From an uncultured Planctomycetales bacterium (GTDB lineage Bacteria > Planctomycetota > Planctomycetia > Pirellulales > S012-138): a DNA stretch of 64,000 nt. Where the stretch lies: the NCBI GenBank assembly GCA_937982665.1, contig CALJLD010000085.1, positions 1-64,000 on the forward strand. The letters run 5' to 3'. The notes under the pieces are model-generated. The model saw only the letters and a list, made by a program, of their open reading frames with translations, was not told where the DNA came from and did not search any database. Positions 8,715 to 17,754 of this stretch are shown one piece after another (position 1 is the first letter of the stretch; the number at the start of each line of letters is the position of its first letter). The position numbers were made by a program, and so were the translations under genes.

Positions 8715-11417
8715 ATGGCTAAGAAATCTGCCCGACAAAAGTCAGCCACCCGCAGTGGCAAGATGATCTATTACTTTGGCGCCACGCGGACGGACGGTCG
8801 CGGCAAGATGAAAGAACTGCTCGGCGGCAAAGGCGCCAACCTTGCCGAGATGACATCGATTGGGCTCCCGGTGCCCCCAGGCTTTACGATCACAACGGGC
8901 TGCTGCGATGCCTACTACAAGTCTGGCGAGAAGCTGCCCAAGGGCTTGATGGATGGCGTGCGGAAGCACGTGAAGATGTTGGAGAAGGAGACTGGCAAGA
9001 AGTTTGGCGACGGCAAGAATGCGCTCCTCGTTTCGGTTCGCTCCGGAGCTGCCGTGTCCATGCCGGGCATGATGAACACAATCCTCAACCTGGGGTTGAA
9101 TGATGAGACGGTTGTTGGCCTGGCGAACGCGACCGAGAACGAACGGTTTGCGTATGACGCTTATCGCCGATTGATCAACATGTACGGCGATGTGGTGATG
9201 GGCGTGGATCACCATCTGTTTGAAGCCGCATTCAGCAAGCTGAAGCGTGAATTCAACGTCAAGAACGATACCGAGGTACCCGCAGCGGGTCTCGTCAAAC
9301 TTTGCCAGGAATATAAGAAAGTCTATCGGCATCATGTGGGAGCCGATTTCCCGCAAGACCCGATGGATCAGTTGGAACTGGCCATCGAGGCGGTCTTCAA
9401 GAGCTGGAACCAAAGCCGGGCCGTCCGCTATCGACAAGTGGAAGGCATCACCGGCCTGCTGGGAACGGCAGTCAACGTGCAGTCTATGGTCTTTGGCAAC
9501 ATGGGGGATGACTCCGGAACAGGTGTTGCTTTCACGCGCGATCCATCGACCGGCAAGAACACGTTTTACGGCGAGTTCCTCGTCAACGCGCAAGGCGAAG
9601 ACGTAGTCGCCGGGATTCGCACGCCGCTTCCCGTTGCGGAAATGCCCAAGTGGAACCGTAGCGTTCATAAGCAACTGCTCGACATCAAGAACAAGCTTGA
9701 GAAACACTACGCTGACGTTCAGGACATCGAATTCACAATTGAGCGCGGCAAGCTTTACATGTTGCAGACCCGGACCGGCAAGCGAACGGGCTTTGCGGCC
9801 GTAAAGATTGCCTGCGACATGGTCAAAGAAGGAGTGATTGACGAAAAGACCGCCTTGATGCGGATCCCCGCCGGCGATTTAACGCAGTTGCTGTTGCCCA
9901 GCTTTGACCCGGATGCCAAACGCAAGATCACCGTGCTGACGCGAGGCCTGCCGGCGTCACCTGGCGCTTCTGTTGGCAAGCTGGCATTCACGGCGGACGA
10001 AGCTGTCAAGCGCACCCAAGCGGGCGAAGACGTGCTGCTTGTTCGCAAAGAAACCAGCCCGGAAGACATTGATGGAATGCACTCCGCCGTTGGTATTCTC
10101 ACCAGCACAGGCGGAATGACCAGTCATGCCGCGGTTGTGGCGCGTGGCTGGGGCCGCTGCTGTGTGGCGGGCGCTGGCGAGATCCACATCGATGAAGCCA
10201 AACGCAAAATCACGGTCAATGGAAAGACCTTTAAGCACGATGACGTGCTCTCTATCGACGGCTCAACCGGCGAAGTCATGGCCGGCGAGATTCCCACGCG
10301 AACGGCCAAGCTCTCTGGCGATTTCCGCAAAGTCATGGAGTGGTCCGACAAGTATCGCACGCTGCGAGTGCGAACCAATTCTGATACGCCGGCCGATAGC
10401 AAGAAAGCCCGCGAGTTTGGCGCCGAAGGGATTGGACTGTGCCGCACGGAACACATGTTCTTTGAAGAGGACCGCATCTCTTCAATGCGTGAGATGATCT
10501 TGGCGGAAAATGAATCAAGCCGCCGGGAAGCGCTCAACAAACTGTTGCCATTCCAACGCGATGACTTCATTGGCATTTTCAAAGCGATGAATGGACTGCC
10601 GGTGACCATTCGTTTGCTTGATCCCCCACTCCACGAGTTCTTGCCCAATGATGCCAAGAGCCAGGCAGAAATCGCGAAACGTTTGGGCGTGAAAGCATCG
10701 CAAGTGAAATCTCGTGTCAGTCAACTGCATGAGTCGAACCCAATGTTGGGACATCGCGGCTGCCGGCTGGCGGTGACGTATCCCGAGATTCTGGAAATGC
10801 AAGTGACGGCGATTGTCGAAGCAGTCATCGCTTGCAAAAAGAAGAAGGTAGATGCCCAAGCGGAGATCATGATTCCACTGGTCGGCGAAGCCAAAGAGCT
10901 TTCGATGTTGCGCGATCTGACCGAGCAAACGATGGAGAAGGTTGCCAAGGCGAAGAAGTTCTCCGGTGATCTTGGCATCATCATTGGAACGATGATTGAG
11001 ATTCCCCGCGCTGCGTTGACCGCCGACGAAGTGGCCGAGCACGCGGACTTCTTCAGTTTTGGCACCAATGATCTCACGCAAATGACGTTCGGTTATTCGC
11101 GGGACGATATCAATTCGTTCCTGCCGGATTATCTGACTGAAGAAATTCTTCCCAAGGATCCGTTCCAGTCACTGGATACATCGGGAGTTGGTCAGCTTGT
11201 GTCGATGGCCGTGGAAAAAGGGCGGGCGGCATCGAAGAAACTCAAGCTGGGCATTTGCGGAGAACATGGTGGCGATCCGTCCAGCATCCAATTCTGCCAC
11301 AAGGTGGGCTTGGACTATGTGAGTTGTTCTCCATACCGCGTGCCGATCGCTCGTTTGGCGGCGGCTCAGGCGGCTTTGTCAAACGCCAAGAAGCGTTCCA
11401 CTTCCAAGAAGAAGTAA
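8715..11417 (+). CDS. ppdK: Pyruvate, phosphate dikinase
   Basis: PPDK interconverts pyruvate + ATP + Pi and PEP + AMP + PPi, linking glycolysis and gluconeogenesis. From the ATG at 8715 it has 900 residues, close to the usual 870-900. The N-terminal ATP-grasp domain has GGKGANLAEMTSIGLPVPPG. The swivelling phosphohistidine domain has LTSTGGMTSHAAVVARGWG with the catalytic His. The C-terminal PEP/pyruvate barrel has DFFSFGTNDLTQMTFGYSRD and LGICGEHGGDPSSI with the catalytic Cys. A lysine-rich tail (KKRSTSKKK) is extra. No PPDK regulatory protein is adjacent. The next gene starts 19 bp downstream, so the two may be co-transcribed. Confidence 0.97.
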   Translation: MAKKSARQKSATRSGKMIYYFGATRTDGRGKMKELLGGKGANLAEMTSIGLPVPPGFTITTGCCDAYYKSGEKLPKGLMDGVRKHVKMLEKETGKKFGDGKNALLVSVRSGAAVSMPGMMNTILNLGLNDETVVGLANATENERFAYDAYRRLINMYGDVVMGVDHHLFEAAFSKLKREFNVKNDTEVPAAGLVKLCQEYKKVYRHHVGADFPQDPMDQLELAIEAVFKSWNQSRAVRYRQVEGITGLLGTAVNVQSMVFGNMGDDSGTGVAFTRDPSTGKNTFYGEFLVNAQGEDVVAGIRTPLPVAEMPKWNRSVHKQLLDIKNKLEKHYADVQDIEFTIERGKLYMLQTRTGKRTGFAAVKIACDMVKEGVIDEKTALMRIPAGDLTQLLLPSFDPDAKRKITVLTRGLPASPGASVGKLAFTADEAVKRTQAGEDVLLVRKETSPEDIDGMHSAVGILTSTGGMTSHAAVVARGWGRCCVAGAGEIHIDEAKRKITVNGKTFKHDDVLSIDGSTGEVMAGEIPTRTAKLSGDFRKVMEWSDKYRTLRVRTNSDTPADSKKAREFGAEGIGLCRTEHMFFEEDRISSMREMILAENESSRREALNKLLPFQRDDFIGIFKAMNGLPVTIRLLDPPLHEFLPNDAKSQAEIAKRLGVKASQVKSRVSQLHESNPMLGHRGCRLAVTYPEILEMQVTAIVEAVIACKKKKVDAQAEIMIPLVGEAKELSMLRDLTEQTMEKVAKAKKFSGDLGIIIGTMIEIPRAALTADEVAEHADFFSFGTNDLTQMTFGYSRDDINSFLPDYLTEEILPKDPFQSLDTSGVGQLVSMAVEKGRAASKKLKLGICGEHGGDPSSIQFCHKVGLDYVSCSPYRVPIARLAAAQAALSNAKKRSTSKKK

Positions 11418-11436
11418 CCCACTTTTGGTTGCAACG

Positions 11437-12510
11437 ATGCCTGCTGACGATTTGAACAGCATCCCTCCGCGGATCATCGTCGGCTGTTGGCAACTTGCCG
11501 CCGGGCATTCGCCGGATCGCGAAGTTGATCGCTCAAGTCAACTGGAAGCGCTGGCTGCGTACTTCAAAGCTGGCTTCACAACGTTTGACTGCGCCGATAT
11601 CTACACCGGTGTTGAAGATACGCTGGGCGATTTGCGCGACTTGTTGCGCGAGCGCTGGCCTGATCAAGTTGATCAACTACGGATCCACACGAAGTTTGTG
11701 CCGGACCGCCCGGTGCTGCCCGCGATCGACCGCAATTACGTGGAATCGATCATCGATCGCTCGCTTGCGCGATTGCGGACTGATCGTCTCGACCTGGTTC
11801 AATTCCATTGGTGGGACTTTGCAGTTCCCGGTTGTGTTGAAGTCGCGCAAATCCTGAATGGACTGAGAACCGCCGGCAAGATTAGCAACTTCGGTTTGAC
11901 GAACTTTGACACCCGCCGCACGGCCGAGATTGTTGACGCCGGCGTTCCGGTCTTCAGCAACCAGGTGCAATGGTCGCTCTTGGATCAGCGGCCCGCCGCA
12001 GAGTTCGCGAGGTTCGCGGAAGAGCATAACACCAAGGTGTTTTGCTACGGTGGATTGGCAGGCGGTTTCTTGACGGATCGCTACTTGGGCGCGGACGCAC
12101 CGGTAGAGCCGCTGTCCAACCGCTCGCTGACCAAGTACAAACTCATCATTGACGAGGCCGGCGGCTGGGACGCGTTCCAAAGCTTGCTGCGGGCTTTGCG
12201 AGATGTCGCCGACCAACATAAGTGCAGCATTGCGGAGACGGCGCTGGCCTGGGTGTTGCAGCAACCAGGCGTGAGTGCGGTCATCGCTGGGGCCAGGGTT
12301 TGTGCATCAGCCGAAGCACAAGAAGCCGTACTTGCCAGCTTAAAGCGAGCACAAGAGATCAAACTTAGCGAAGCCGATCTATCGAATATCGCCGGTGGCC
12401 TTGCGGGGCTGAAGGCGATTTCCGGGGCAATTTATGAACGCGAGCGCGAAAAAACCAGCGCGCACGCCAAGATCATGCGCTACAATCTGAATTCCCAACC
12501 GCGCGGCTAG
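11437..12510 (+). CDS. Aldo/keto reductase
   Basis: This 357-residue NADPH-dependent oxidoreductase of the AKR superfamily has FDCADIYTGVEDTLG near residue 50, which holds the catalytic Asp and Tyr. IHTKF holds the catalytic Lys and VQFHWWD the His. ISNFGLTNFD and the C-terminal AVIAGARV segment contribute to cofactor binding. The ATG at 11437 is preferred over a TTG four codons earlier. It sits between ppdK (19 bp upstream) and glgC (13 bp downstream) and is probably part of one transcript. Its substrate is unknown; a sugar-derived aldehyde would fit the neighbours but is only inference. Confidence 0.92.
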   Translation: MPADDLNSIPPRIIVGCWQLAAGHSPDREVDRSSQLEALAAYFKAGFTTFDCADIYTGVEDTLGDLRDLLRERWPDQVDQLRIHTKFVPDRPVLPAIDRNYVESIIDRSLARLRTDRLDLVQFHWWDFAVPGCVEVAQILNGLRTAGKISNFGLTNFDTRRTAEIVDAGVPVFSNQVQWSLLDQRPAAEFARFAEEHNTKVFCYGGLAGGFLTDRYLGADAPVEPLSNRSLTKYKLIIDEAGGWDAFQSLLRALRDVADQHKCSIAETALAWVLQQPGVSAVIAGARVCASAEAQEAVLASLKRAQEIKLSEADLSNIAGGLAGLKAISGAIYEREREKTSAHAKIMRYNLNSQPRG

Positions 12511-12523
12511 CGGTGCCTTATGT

Positions 12524-13849
12524 TTGTGCGAGATTCCCTTGAGTCGATTATCAAAAAACACACTGGCGTTAGTCCTGGGCGGTGGCCGTGGAACGCGGTT
12601 GTACCCTTTGACGAAGTTTCGCTCCAAACCGGCGGTGCCCATCGCCGGCAAGTATCGGCTGATCGATATCCCGCTATCGAACTGCATCAACAGCGGCATC
12701 CAAAGAATCTATGTGCTCACGCAATTCAACTCCGTGAGTCTGCACGGGCACATCCGTCGCACGTACAACTTTGACCCCTTCAGTGGTGGCTTTGTCGAAC
12801 TGCTGGCCGCGCAACAAACCTTGGAGCGGATGGATTGGTACCAAGGCACGGCTGACGCTGTCCGCCAAAACTTACGCTATATCCAGCAGTCAGATGTTGA
12901 ACACGTCTTGATTCTTTCCGGTGATCAACTCTACCGGATGGACTTTCAACGAATGTTCAAGACGCACGTGGCCAGCAAAGCCGACGTGACCATCGCCGGG
13001 CTGCCTGTGGATCGTAAGACAGCCCGGGGACTGGGCGTAATGCGGTTGGACGATTCCGGTCGCGTGGTGGGCTTTTTGGAGAAGCCGCAGACGGACGAAG
13101 AGATTGATCTCGTGCGAATGGACCCGGCATGGATTGATCGCCAAGGTGTGCAAAGCAAAGGTCGTGAATGCCTGGCAAGCATGGGCATTTATCTGTTCAA
13201 CGCCAAGACGCTGATCCGTGTGTTGGAAAAGACCAACTATCAGGACTTTGGCAAAGAGATTTTCCCGGCGGCAATTCGCACGCACCACGTCAACGTCCAT
13301 CTGTTTGACGGATACTGGGAAGATATCGGGACCATCGCAAGTTTCTTTCGCGCGAATCTGGAAATGGCCAGCGATGACCCACCGTTTGATTTCAGCCCTG
13401 CCGACGCTCCGATCTACTCCCGCCCGAGATTCTTGCCGCCCACGAAAATCTCTGGGGCGAAGATCTCGCGCAGTTTGATTGCCGATGGTTGTGTGATTGG
13501 CGAAGGCAGCGTGATCGAGAACAGCGTGATTGGCCTGCGATGCCGGATTGGACGTGACGTGGTCATCCGCGATTCCATCATCATGGGCTCGGACTTTCAT
13601 CATACGGATGAACAGATTGCCGCGGCGCGTCAGCGCGGCGAGGTCCCGCTGGGCATCGGTCAAGAATCCGTTATTGAAGGCGCGATCGTTGACAAGAACT
13701 GTCGCATCGGACGTCACGCCATCGTCCTTAACGAGCTCGGCGCCAAGGAACGCGACGAAGCCGGTCACGTTTCCATTCAAGACAAGATCGTCGTCGTGGA
13801 GAAGGACGCCGTCTTGCCGGATGGATTCAGGCTGTTTGAGCGCGATTAA
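12524..13849 (+). CDS. glgC: Glucose-1-phosphate adenylyltransferase (ADP-glucose pyrophosphorylase)
   Basis: GlgC makes ADP-glucose from glucose-1-phosphate and ATP for glycogen synthesis. The nucleotidyltransferase domain has ALVLGGGRGTRLYPLT, then SKPAVPIAGKYRLIDIPLSN and LHGHIRRTYNF. The C-terminal left-handed beta helix begins about residue 310 (GCVIGEGSVIENSVIGLRC). At 441 residues it matches the plant/cyanobacterial type, which is controlled by 3-phosphoglycerate and Pi. There is no ATG in frame near the start. TTG 12524 or, more likely, TTG 12539 behind GCGAGA serves. It follows the aldo/keto reductase by 13 bp. Confidence 0.95.
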   Translation: MCEIPLSRLSKNTLALVLGGGRGTRLYPLTKFRSKPAVPIAGKYRLIDIPLSNCINSGIQRIYVLTQFNSVSLHGHIRRTYNFDPFSGGFVELLAAQQTLERMDWYQGTADAVRQNLRYIQQSDVEHVLILSGDQLYRMDFQRMFKTHVASKADVTIAGLPVDRKTARGLGVMRLDDSGRVVGFLEKPQTDEEIDLVRMDPAWIDRQGVQSKGRECLASMGIYLFNAKTLIRVLEKTNYQDFGKEIFPAAIRTHHVNVHLFDGYWEDIGTIASFFRANLEMASDDPPFDFSPADAPIYSRPRFLPPTKISGAKISRSLIADGCVIGEGSVIENSVIGLRCRIGRDVVIRDSIIMGSDFHHTDEQIAAARQRGEVPLGIGQESVIEGAIVDKNCRIGRHAIVLNELGAKERDEAGHVSIQDKIVVVEKDAVLPDGFRLFERD

Positions 13850-13884
13850 GAATCGGCAGCCCAGCCGCAGCCACTGACAGGCAT

Positions 13885-16818
13885 CTACGGCTTGACCACA
13901 AAGTTGACAAGGCGATTCGGTACAACGATCACCTTGGCGACGTTCGCATTCTTCAATAAGCCGGCGACTTTCTCATCAGCTCTGGCAGCAGCTTCCATCG
14001 CGGCGCGGTCAGCATCGGATGCCACGTTGACGGTTACCTTGACTTTGCCGTTGATTTGCACAGGGATCTCAATCGTGGCCTCTTTGATCAATGCCTCGTC
14101 ATGGGTTGGCCAGGTCTCGTATGCCAGCGACGAAGAATGGCCCAGGACATTCCACATCTCTTCAGCAATGTGAGGAGCATAGGGAGCCAGCAGCAGCACG
14201 AACTGTTCCATCGCTCGCTTCGGGCGCGGTTCTTCCTTCGTGAAGAAGTTGACGAACTCCATCATCCGAGCAATCGCCGTGTTGAACGACAGGCTTTCGA
14301 TGTCCTCGGTCACGGCCTTGATCGTGCGATGCAGCACGCGATTCTGATCCGCATTCAGTTCGATGTCGTTAACGGCATCGTTCAGCTGCATTTGTTCAGC
14401 ATCCGTTTCGACGATCATACGCCAGGCACGGTCCAAGAATCCCTTCACGCCGCTGACGCCTTGCATGCTCCAAGGCTTTGTAGCCTCCAACGGGCCCATG
14501 AACATCTCGTAGAGGCGCAAAGCATCCGCGCCGTATTCCTCAATGACATCATCCGGGTTGATGACATTGCCGCGGCTTTTTGACATCTTGTGGGCACGGC
14601 TGACCAGGCGAATGGATTGATCGGCCTTCAATACAAAGTTCTCGCCCGATTTCTCGGCGTCTTCGTTCTCAACCTTGACACTCTTCAACGCAGCGCCGGA
14701 CTTCTTGTGTACCGGCTGCTTTTCGTCGTCTTCGGTGACGTCAGCTGCACTTACCCAATCGCCCGATTCCGTCTGATAACCGGTCATTTCAACTTCGCCC
14801 AGAATCATGCCTTGGTTGACCAACTTCTGGAATGGCTCGATAGTGCTGACATGGCCCCGGTCATACAGGACCTTGTGCCAGAATCGCGCGTACAGCAGGT
14901 GCAGCACGGCGTGCTCCGCGCCACCGATGTACAAGTCGACCGGCATCCAGGCGCGTTCCTTCTCAGGGTCGACAAACGCTTTGTCATTCCGCGGATCGAT
15001 GAACCGCAAGTAGTACCAGCAACTGCCGGCCCACTGTGGCATGGTGTTGGTCTCCCGCTTGTATTTGACGCCGTCGATCACCGGATACAACCAGTCTTCA
15101 GGCGCTTTGTCCAACGGCGGCTCGGGACGGCCGTGCGGCTTGAAGTCATCCAAGTGCGGCAAATTGACTGGCAATTCGCTCTCAGAAACGGCGCGAATAC
15201 GCCCAGTGGGTTTTCCTTCCGCGTCCAACTCATGCAGGATGGGGAACGGCTCGCCCCAGAAGCGTTGCCGGGAAAACAGCCAGTCCCGCAACTTGTAATT
15301 GACCGCGCCACGGCCAACGCCTTCTGACGAAACGTCTTCGATAATCCGCTTCTTGAATTCCGGCGTTTCAATGCCATCGTACTTGCCCGACCGGATGGCT
15401 TTGCCTTCTCCCGAGAAGCACGCGCGACCTTCGTAGACTTCTTCCCGCCATTGGTAGAACTGCTCGGATTCCGCTTTGGCATCCTCGCTGGGTTCGCCCG
15501 TTCCATGAAATGCCTTGATCGGGACTTCGTAGACGCTGCGGACAGGCAACTCAAAGACCTGTGCAAACTCAAAATCGCGCTCATCGTGCGCCGGCACGGC
15601 CATAATGGCGCCGGTGCCGTAACTGATCAGCACGTAGTCTGCGATCCAGATCGGAATGGCCTCACCGTTGACCGGGTTGATGGCATAAGAGCCTGTGAAC
15701 ACGCCGGTCTTTTTCTTCGCCAGTTGTGTTCGGTCCAGATCGCTCTTGTGCGCGGCTTCCTCGCAGTATTTCGTGACGGCAGCGGATTGTTCCGCGGTTG
15801 TCAATCGCTCGACAAAGGGATGCTCCGGAGCGATCACCATGTACGTTGCACCGAACAGCGTGTCGGGGCGCGTGGTGTAGATGCGCAGCACGTCTTCGCC
15901 GGGCTTTTCCGGAAAGCCGGATGACGCTCGTCCGCACTTCCAATCTTCAAATGCGGATTGCAACGAGCCTTCGTCGCCAGGGCCATCACCGCGAGAACCC
16001 TCGCCGATGAAGAAATCCACATCCGCGCCGGTGCTACGGCCAATCCAGTCGGATTGCAACTTCTTGATGCCGTATGACCAATCCAGACTTTCCAGGTCAC
16101 GTTCCAAACGATCCGCATAAGCGGTGATCCGCAGCATCCATTGCCGCAATGGCATCCGCACAACGGGATGGCCGCCACGCTCGCTCTTGCCGTCTTTGAC
16201 TTCCTCATTGGCCAGCACGGTTCCCAATGCAGGGCACCAGTTGACGGGGGCTTCATGCTGATAAGCCAAGCGGTGATCATCCTGATAGTCACGAACGGCG
16301 TCATCGCCAGCTTGCTTGATTTCCTCAGGTATCGGCAACTCGGCGATCGGTCGCCCGCGCTCTGATTGTTTGTCGTACCATGTATCGTACAACTGCAAGA
16401 AGATCCATTGCGTCCAACGGAAGTACTCCACGTCCGTTGTCGCCAACACCCGATCCCAATCGTAGGAAAACCCCAGCCGCTTGAGTTGTCGCGTGAATGT
16501 GGCGATGTTCTTTTCGGTGCTCTCGCGCGGCGGCACGCCACTTTTGATGGCATATTCCTCAGCTGGCAATCCAAACGAGTCAAATCCCATGGGATGCAAC
16601 ACGCTCTTACCGCGCATCCGCTGAAAACGGCAAACAATATCCGTGGCCGTATACCCTTCCGGGTGCCCAACATGCAGCCCGGCACCGGAAGGATAGGGGA
16701 ACATATCCAGCACATAGAGCTTGTCGCTGGCGGGGAGTTTAGGCGTAGCGAATGTTCGATTCTGACTCCAGAATCCCTGCCATTTCGGCTCGACGGTGCT
16801 GGGGTTGTAGCGGGGCAT
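13885..16818 (-). CDS. leuS: Leucyl-tRNA synthetase
   Basis: This class Ia synthetase charges tRNA-Leu. The start [17 protein letters not shown] (ATG 16818) matches homologues; six upstream codons are probably not used. The HIGH-type motif is [16 protein letters not shown] near residue 45. The editing domain has [37 protein letters not shown] follows, and the KMSKS motif is [15 protein letters not shown]. At 977 residues it is about 110 longer than E. coli LeuS. Part of the excess is a charged insertion just before KMSKS ([19 protein letters not shown] region). The gene converges on glgC with 35 bp between. Confidence 0.98.
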   Translation of the reverse strand: MPRYNPSTVEPKWQGFWSQNRTFATPKLPASDKLYVLDMFPYPSGAGLHVGHPEGYTATDIVCRFQRMRGKSVLHPMGFDSFGLPAEEYAIKSGVPPRESTEKNIATFTRQLKRLGFSYDWDRVLATTDVEYFRWTQWIFLQLYDTWYDKQSERGRPIAELPIPEEIKQAGDDAVRDYQDDHRLAYQHEAPVNWCPALGTVLANEEVKDGKSERGGHPVVRMPLRQWMLRITAYADRLERDLESLDWSYGIKKLQSDWIGRSTGADVDFFIGEGSRGDGPGDEGSLQSAFEDWKCGRASSGFPEKPGEDVLRIYTTRPDTLFGATYMVIAPEHPFVERLTTAEQSAAVTKYCEEAAHKSDLDRTQLAKKKTGVFTGSYAINPVNGEAIPIWIADYVLISYGTGAIMAVPAHDERDFEFAQVFELPVRSVYEVPIKAFHGTGEPSEDAKAESEQFYQWREEVYEGRACFSGEGKAIRSGKYDGIETPEFKKRIIEDVSSEGVGRGAVNYKLRDWLFSRQRFWGEPFPILHELDAEGKPTGRIRAVSESELPVNLPHLDDFKPHGRPEPPLDKAPEDWLYPVIDGVKYKRETNTMPQWAGSCWYYLRFIDPRNDKAFVDPEKERAWMPVDLYIGGAEHAVLHLLYARFWHKVLYDRGHVSTIEPFQKLVNQGMILGEVEMTGYQTESGDWVSAADVTEDDEKQPVHKKSGAALKSVKVENEDAEKSGENFVLKADQSIRLVSRAHKMSKSRGNVINPDDVIEEYGADALRLYEMFMGPLEATKPWSMQGVSGVKGFLDRAWRMIVETDAEQMQLNDAVNDIELNADQNRVLHRTIKAVTEDIESLSFNTAIARMMEFVNFFTKEEPRPKRAMEQFVLLLAPYAPHIAEEMWNVLGHSSSLAYETWPTHDEALIKEATIEIPVQINGKVKVTVNVASDADRAAMEAAARADEKVAGLLKNANVAKVIVVPNRLVNFVVKP

Positions 16819-17109
16819 GGGGCGAAATTCTCGCAAAGCTGGTCAAATGAGTCGAAGAATTGGCGATTCTAATCCTTCCCCGGAAAAGCGACAATCGCCA
16901 CGGCTTGGTGGTTCGCCGGTCAGTTGTTGTCGATTGAGTTGGCCCAAGTTGCGGGTGCGGGCTGCCACACGGTTGAACTTTAAGCACGTTCTGGCCGGCG
17001 TAAACGGCGATCCTCCTCTGGGCGCATTCGCTTTTGAATTGTTGGTTCGCTAGGATTTGACACGCCTTCATCTAACCGATGCCAGCCTCCCAATTCGCTG
17101 ATCGTCTCA

Positions 17110-17742
17110 ATGGCTCACGTTCTCATTTCTTCCGGACCAACGCGGCAGTATTTGGACCCCGTTCGCTATCTGACGAATGCGTCCAGCGGCCGCATGGGCG
17201 CTGCCTTGGCAACTTCTGTCTTGGCCGCCGGACATCAAGTCACTGTTGTGTCAGGACCGGTTGATGTTGAGTATCCCGCGGGCGCGAGTGTGATTGATGT
17301 CGTTTCCACTGAGGACATGCTCGCCGCTTGTTTGGATGTTTTTCCAAACTGTGACGGCATGATTGGCGTGGCGGCGCCGTGCGATTACCGGCCGGAAATC
17401 GTGGCATCGCAGAAGATTCAGAAGACGGGCGAACCGCTTGTCTTACACCTGCACGAGACGCCGGACATCGTGGCGACGCTGGGCGCAAAGAAGCAGCCGA
17501 ATCAATGGGTGGTGGGCTTTGCCCTGGAGACCGAGGACGCCCGATTTCGCGCGATTGTCAAAGCAGAGAAGAAGCACTGCGATTTGATAGTGCTCAATGG
17601 TCCTGAAGCGATGCACTCTTCAGAGAACCATGTGGAGGTCCTCACCCGCACGGGCGAATTGGCTGGCGCGTTTCATGGAGAGAAGAGCCAAGTGGCGGAT
17701 GAGATATTAGCTGTGATCAATGAGCGGCTGATCCGCCGTTAG
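17110..17742 (+). CDS. coaB: Stand-alone phosphopantothenoylcysteine synthetase (CoaB-like)
   Basis: This 210-residue protein corresponds to the CoaB half of the usual CoaBC fusion, joining cysteine to 4'-phosphopantothenate in CoA synthesis. It starts ISSGPTRQYLDPVRYLTNASSGRMG (residues 6-30), then TVVSGPVDVEYP, AAPCDYRP near residue 90, KIQKTGEPLVLHLHETPDI, and VGFALETED. The Ala-Asp-Tyr segment of CoaB reads PCDYRP here. The CoaC decarboxylase half is absent, so CoaC must be elsewhere. comEC begins 13 bp downstream on the same strand. Confidence 0.9.
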   Translation: MAHVLISSGPTRQYLDPVRYLTNASSGRMGAALATSVLAAGHQVTVVSGPVDVEYPAGASVIDVVSTEDMLAACLDVFPNCDGMIGVAAPCDYRPEIVASQKIQKTGEPLVLHLHETPDIVATLGAKKQPNQWVVGFALETEDARFRAIVKAEKKHCDLIVLNGPEAMHSSENHVEVLTRTGELAGAFHGEKSQVADEILAVINERLIRR

Positions 17743-17754
17743 TCTGCAGAACCG

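Noticed and set aside
12520..12774. 84-codon frame starting with ATG at 12520
   Set aside because: It runs in another frame inside glgC, whose motifs are continuous from TTG 12524/12539.
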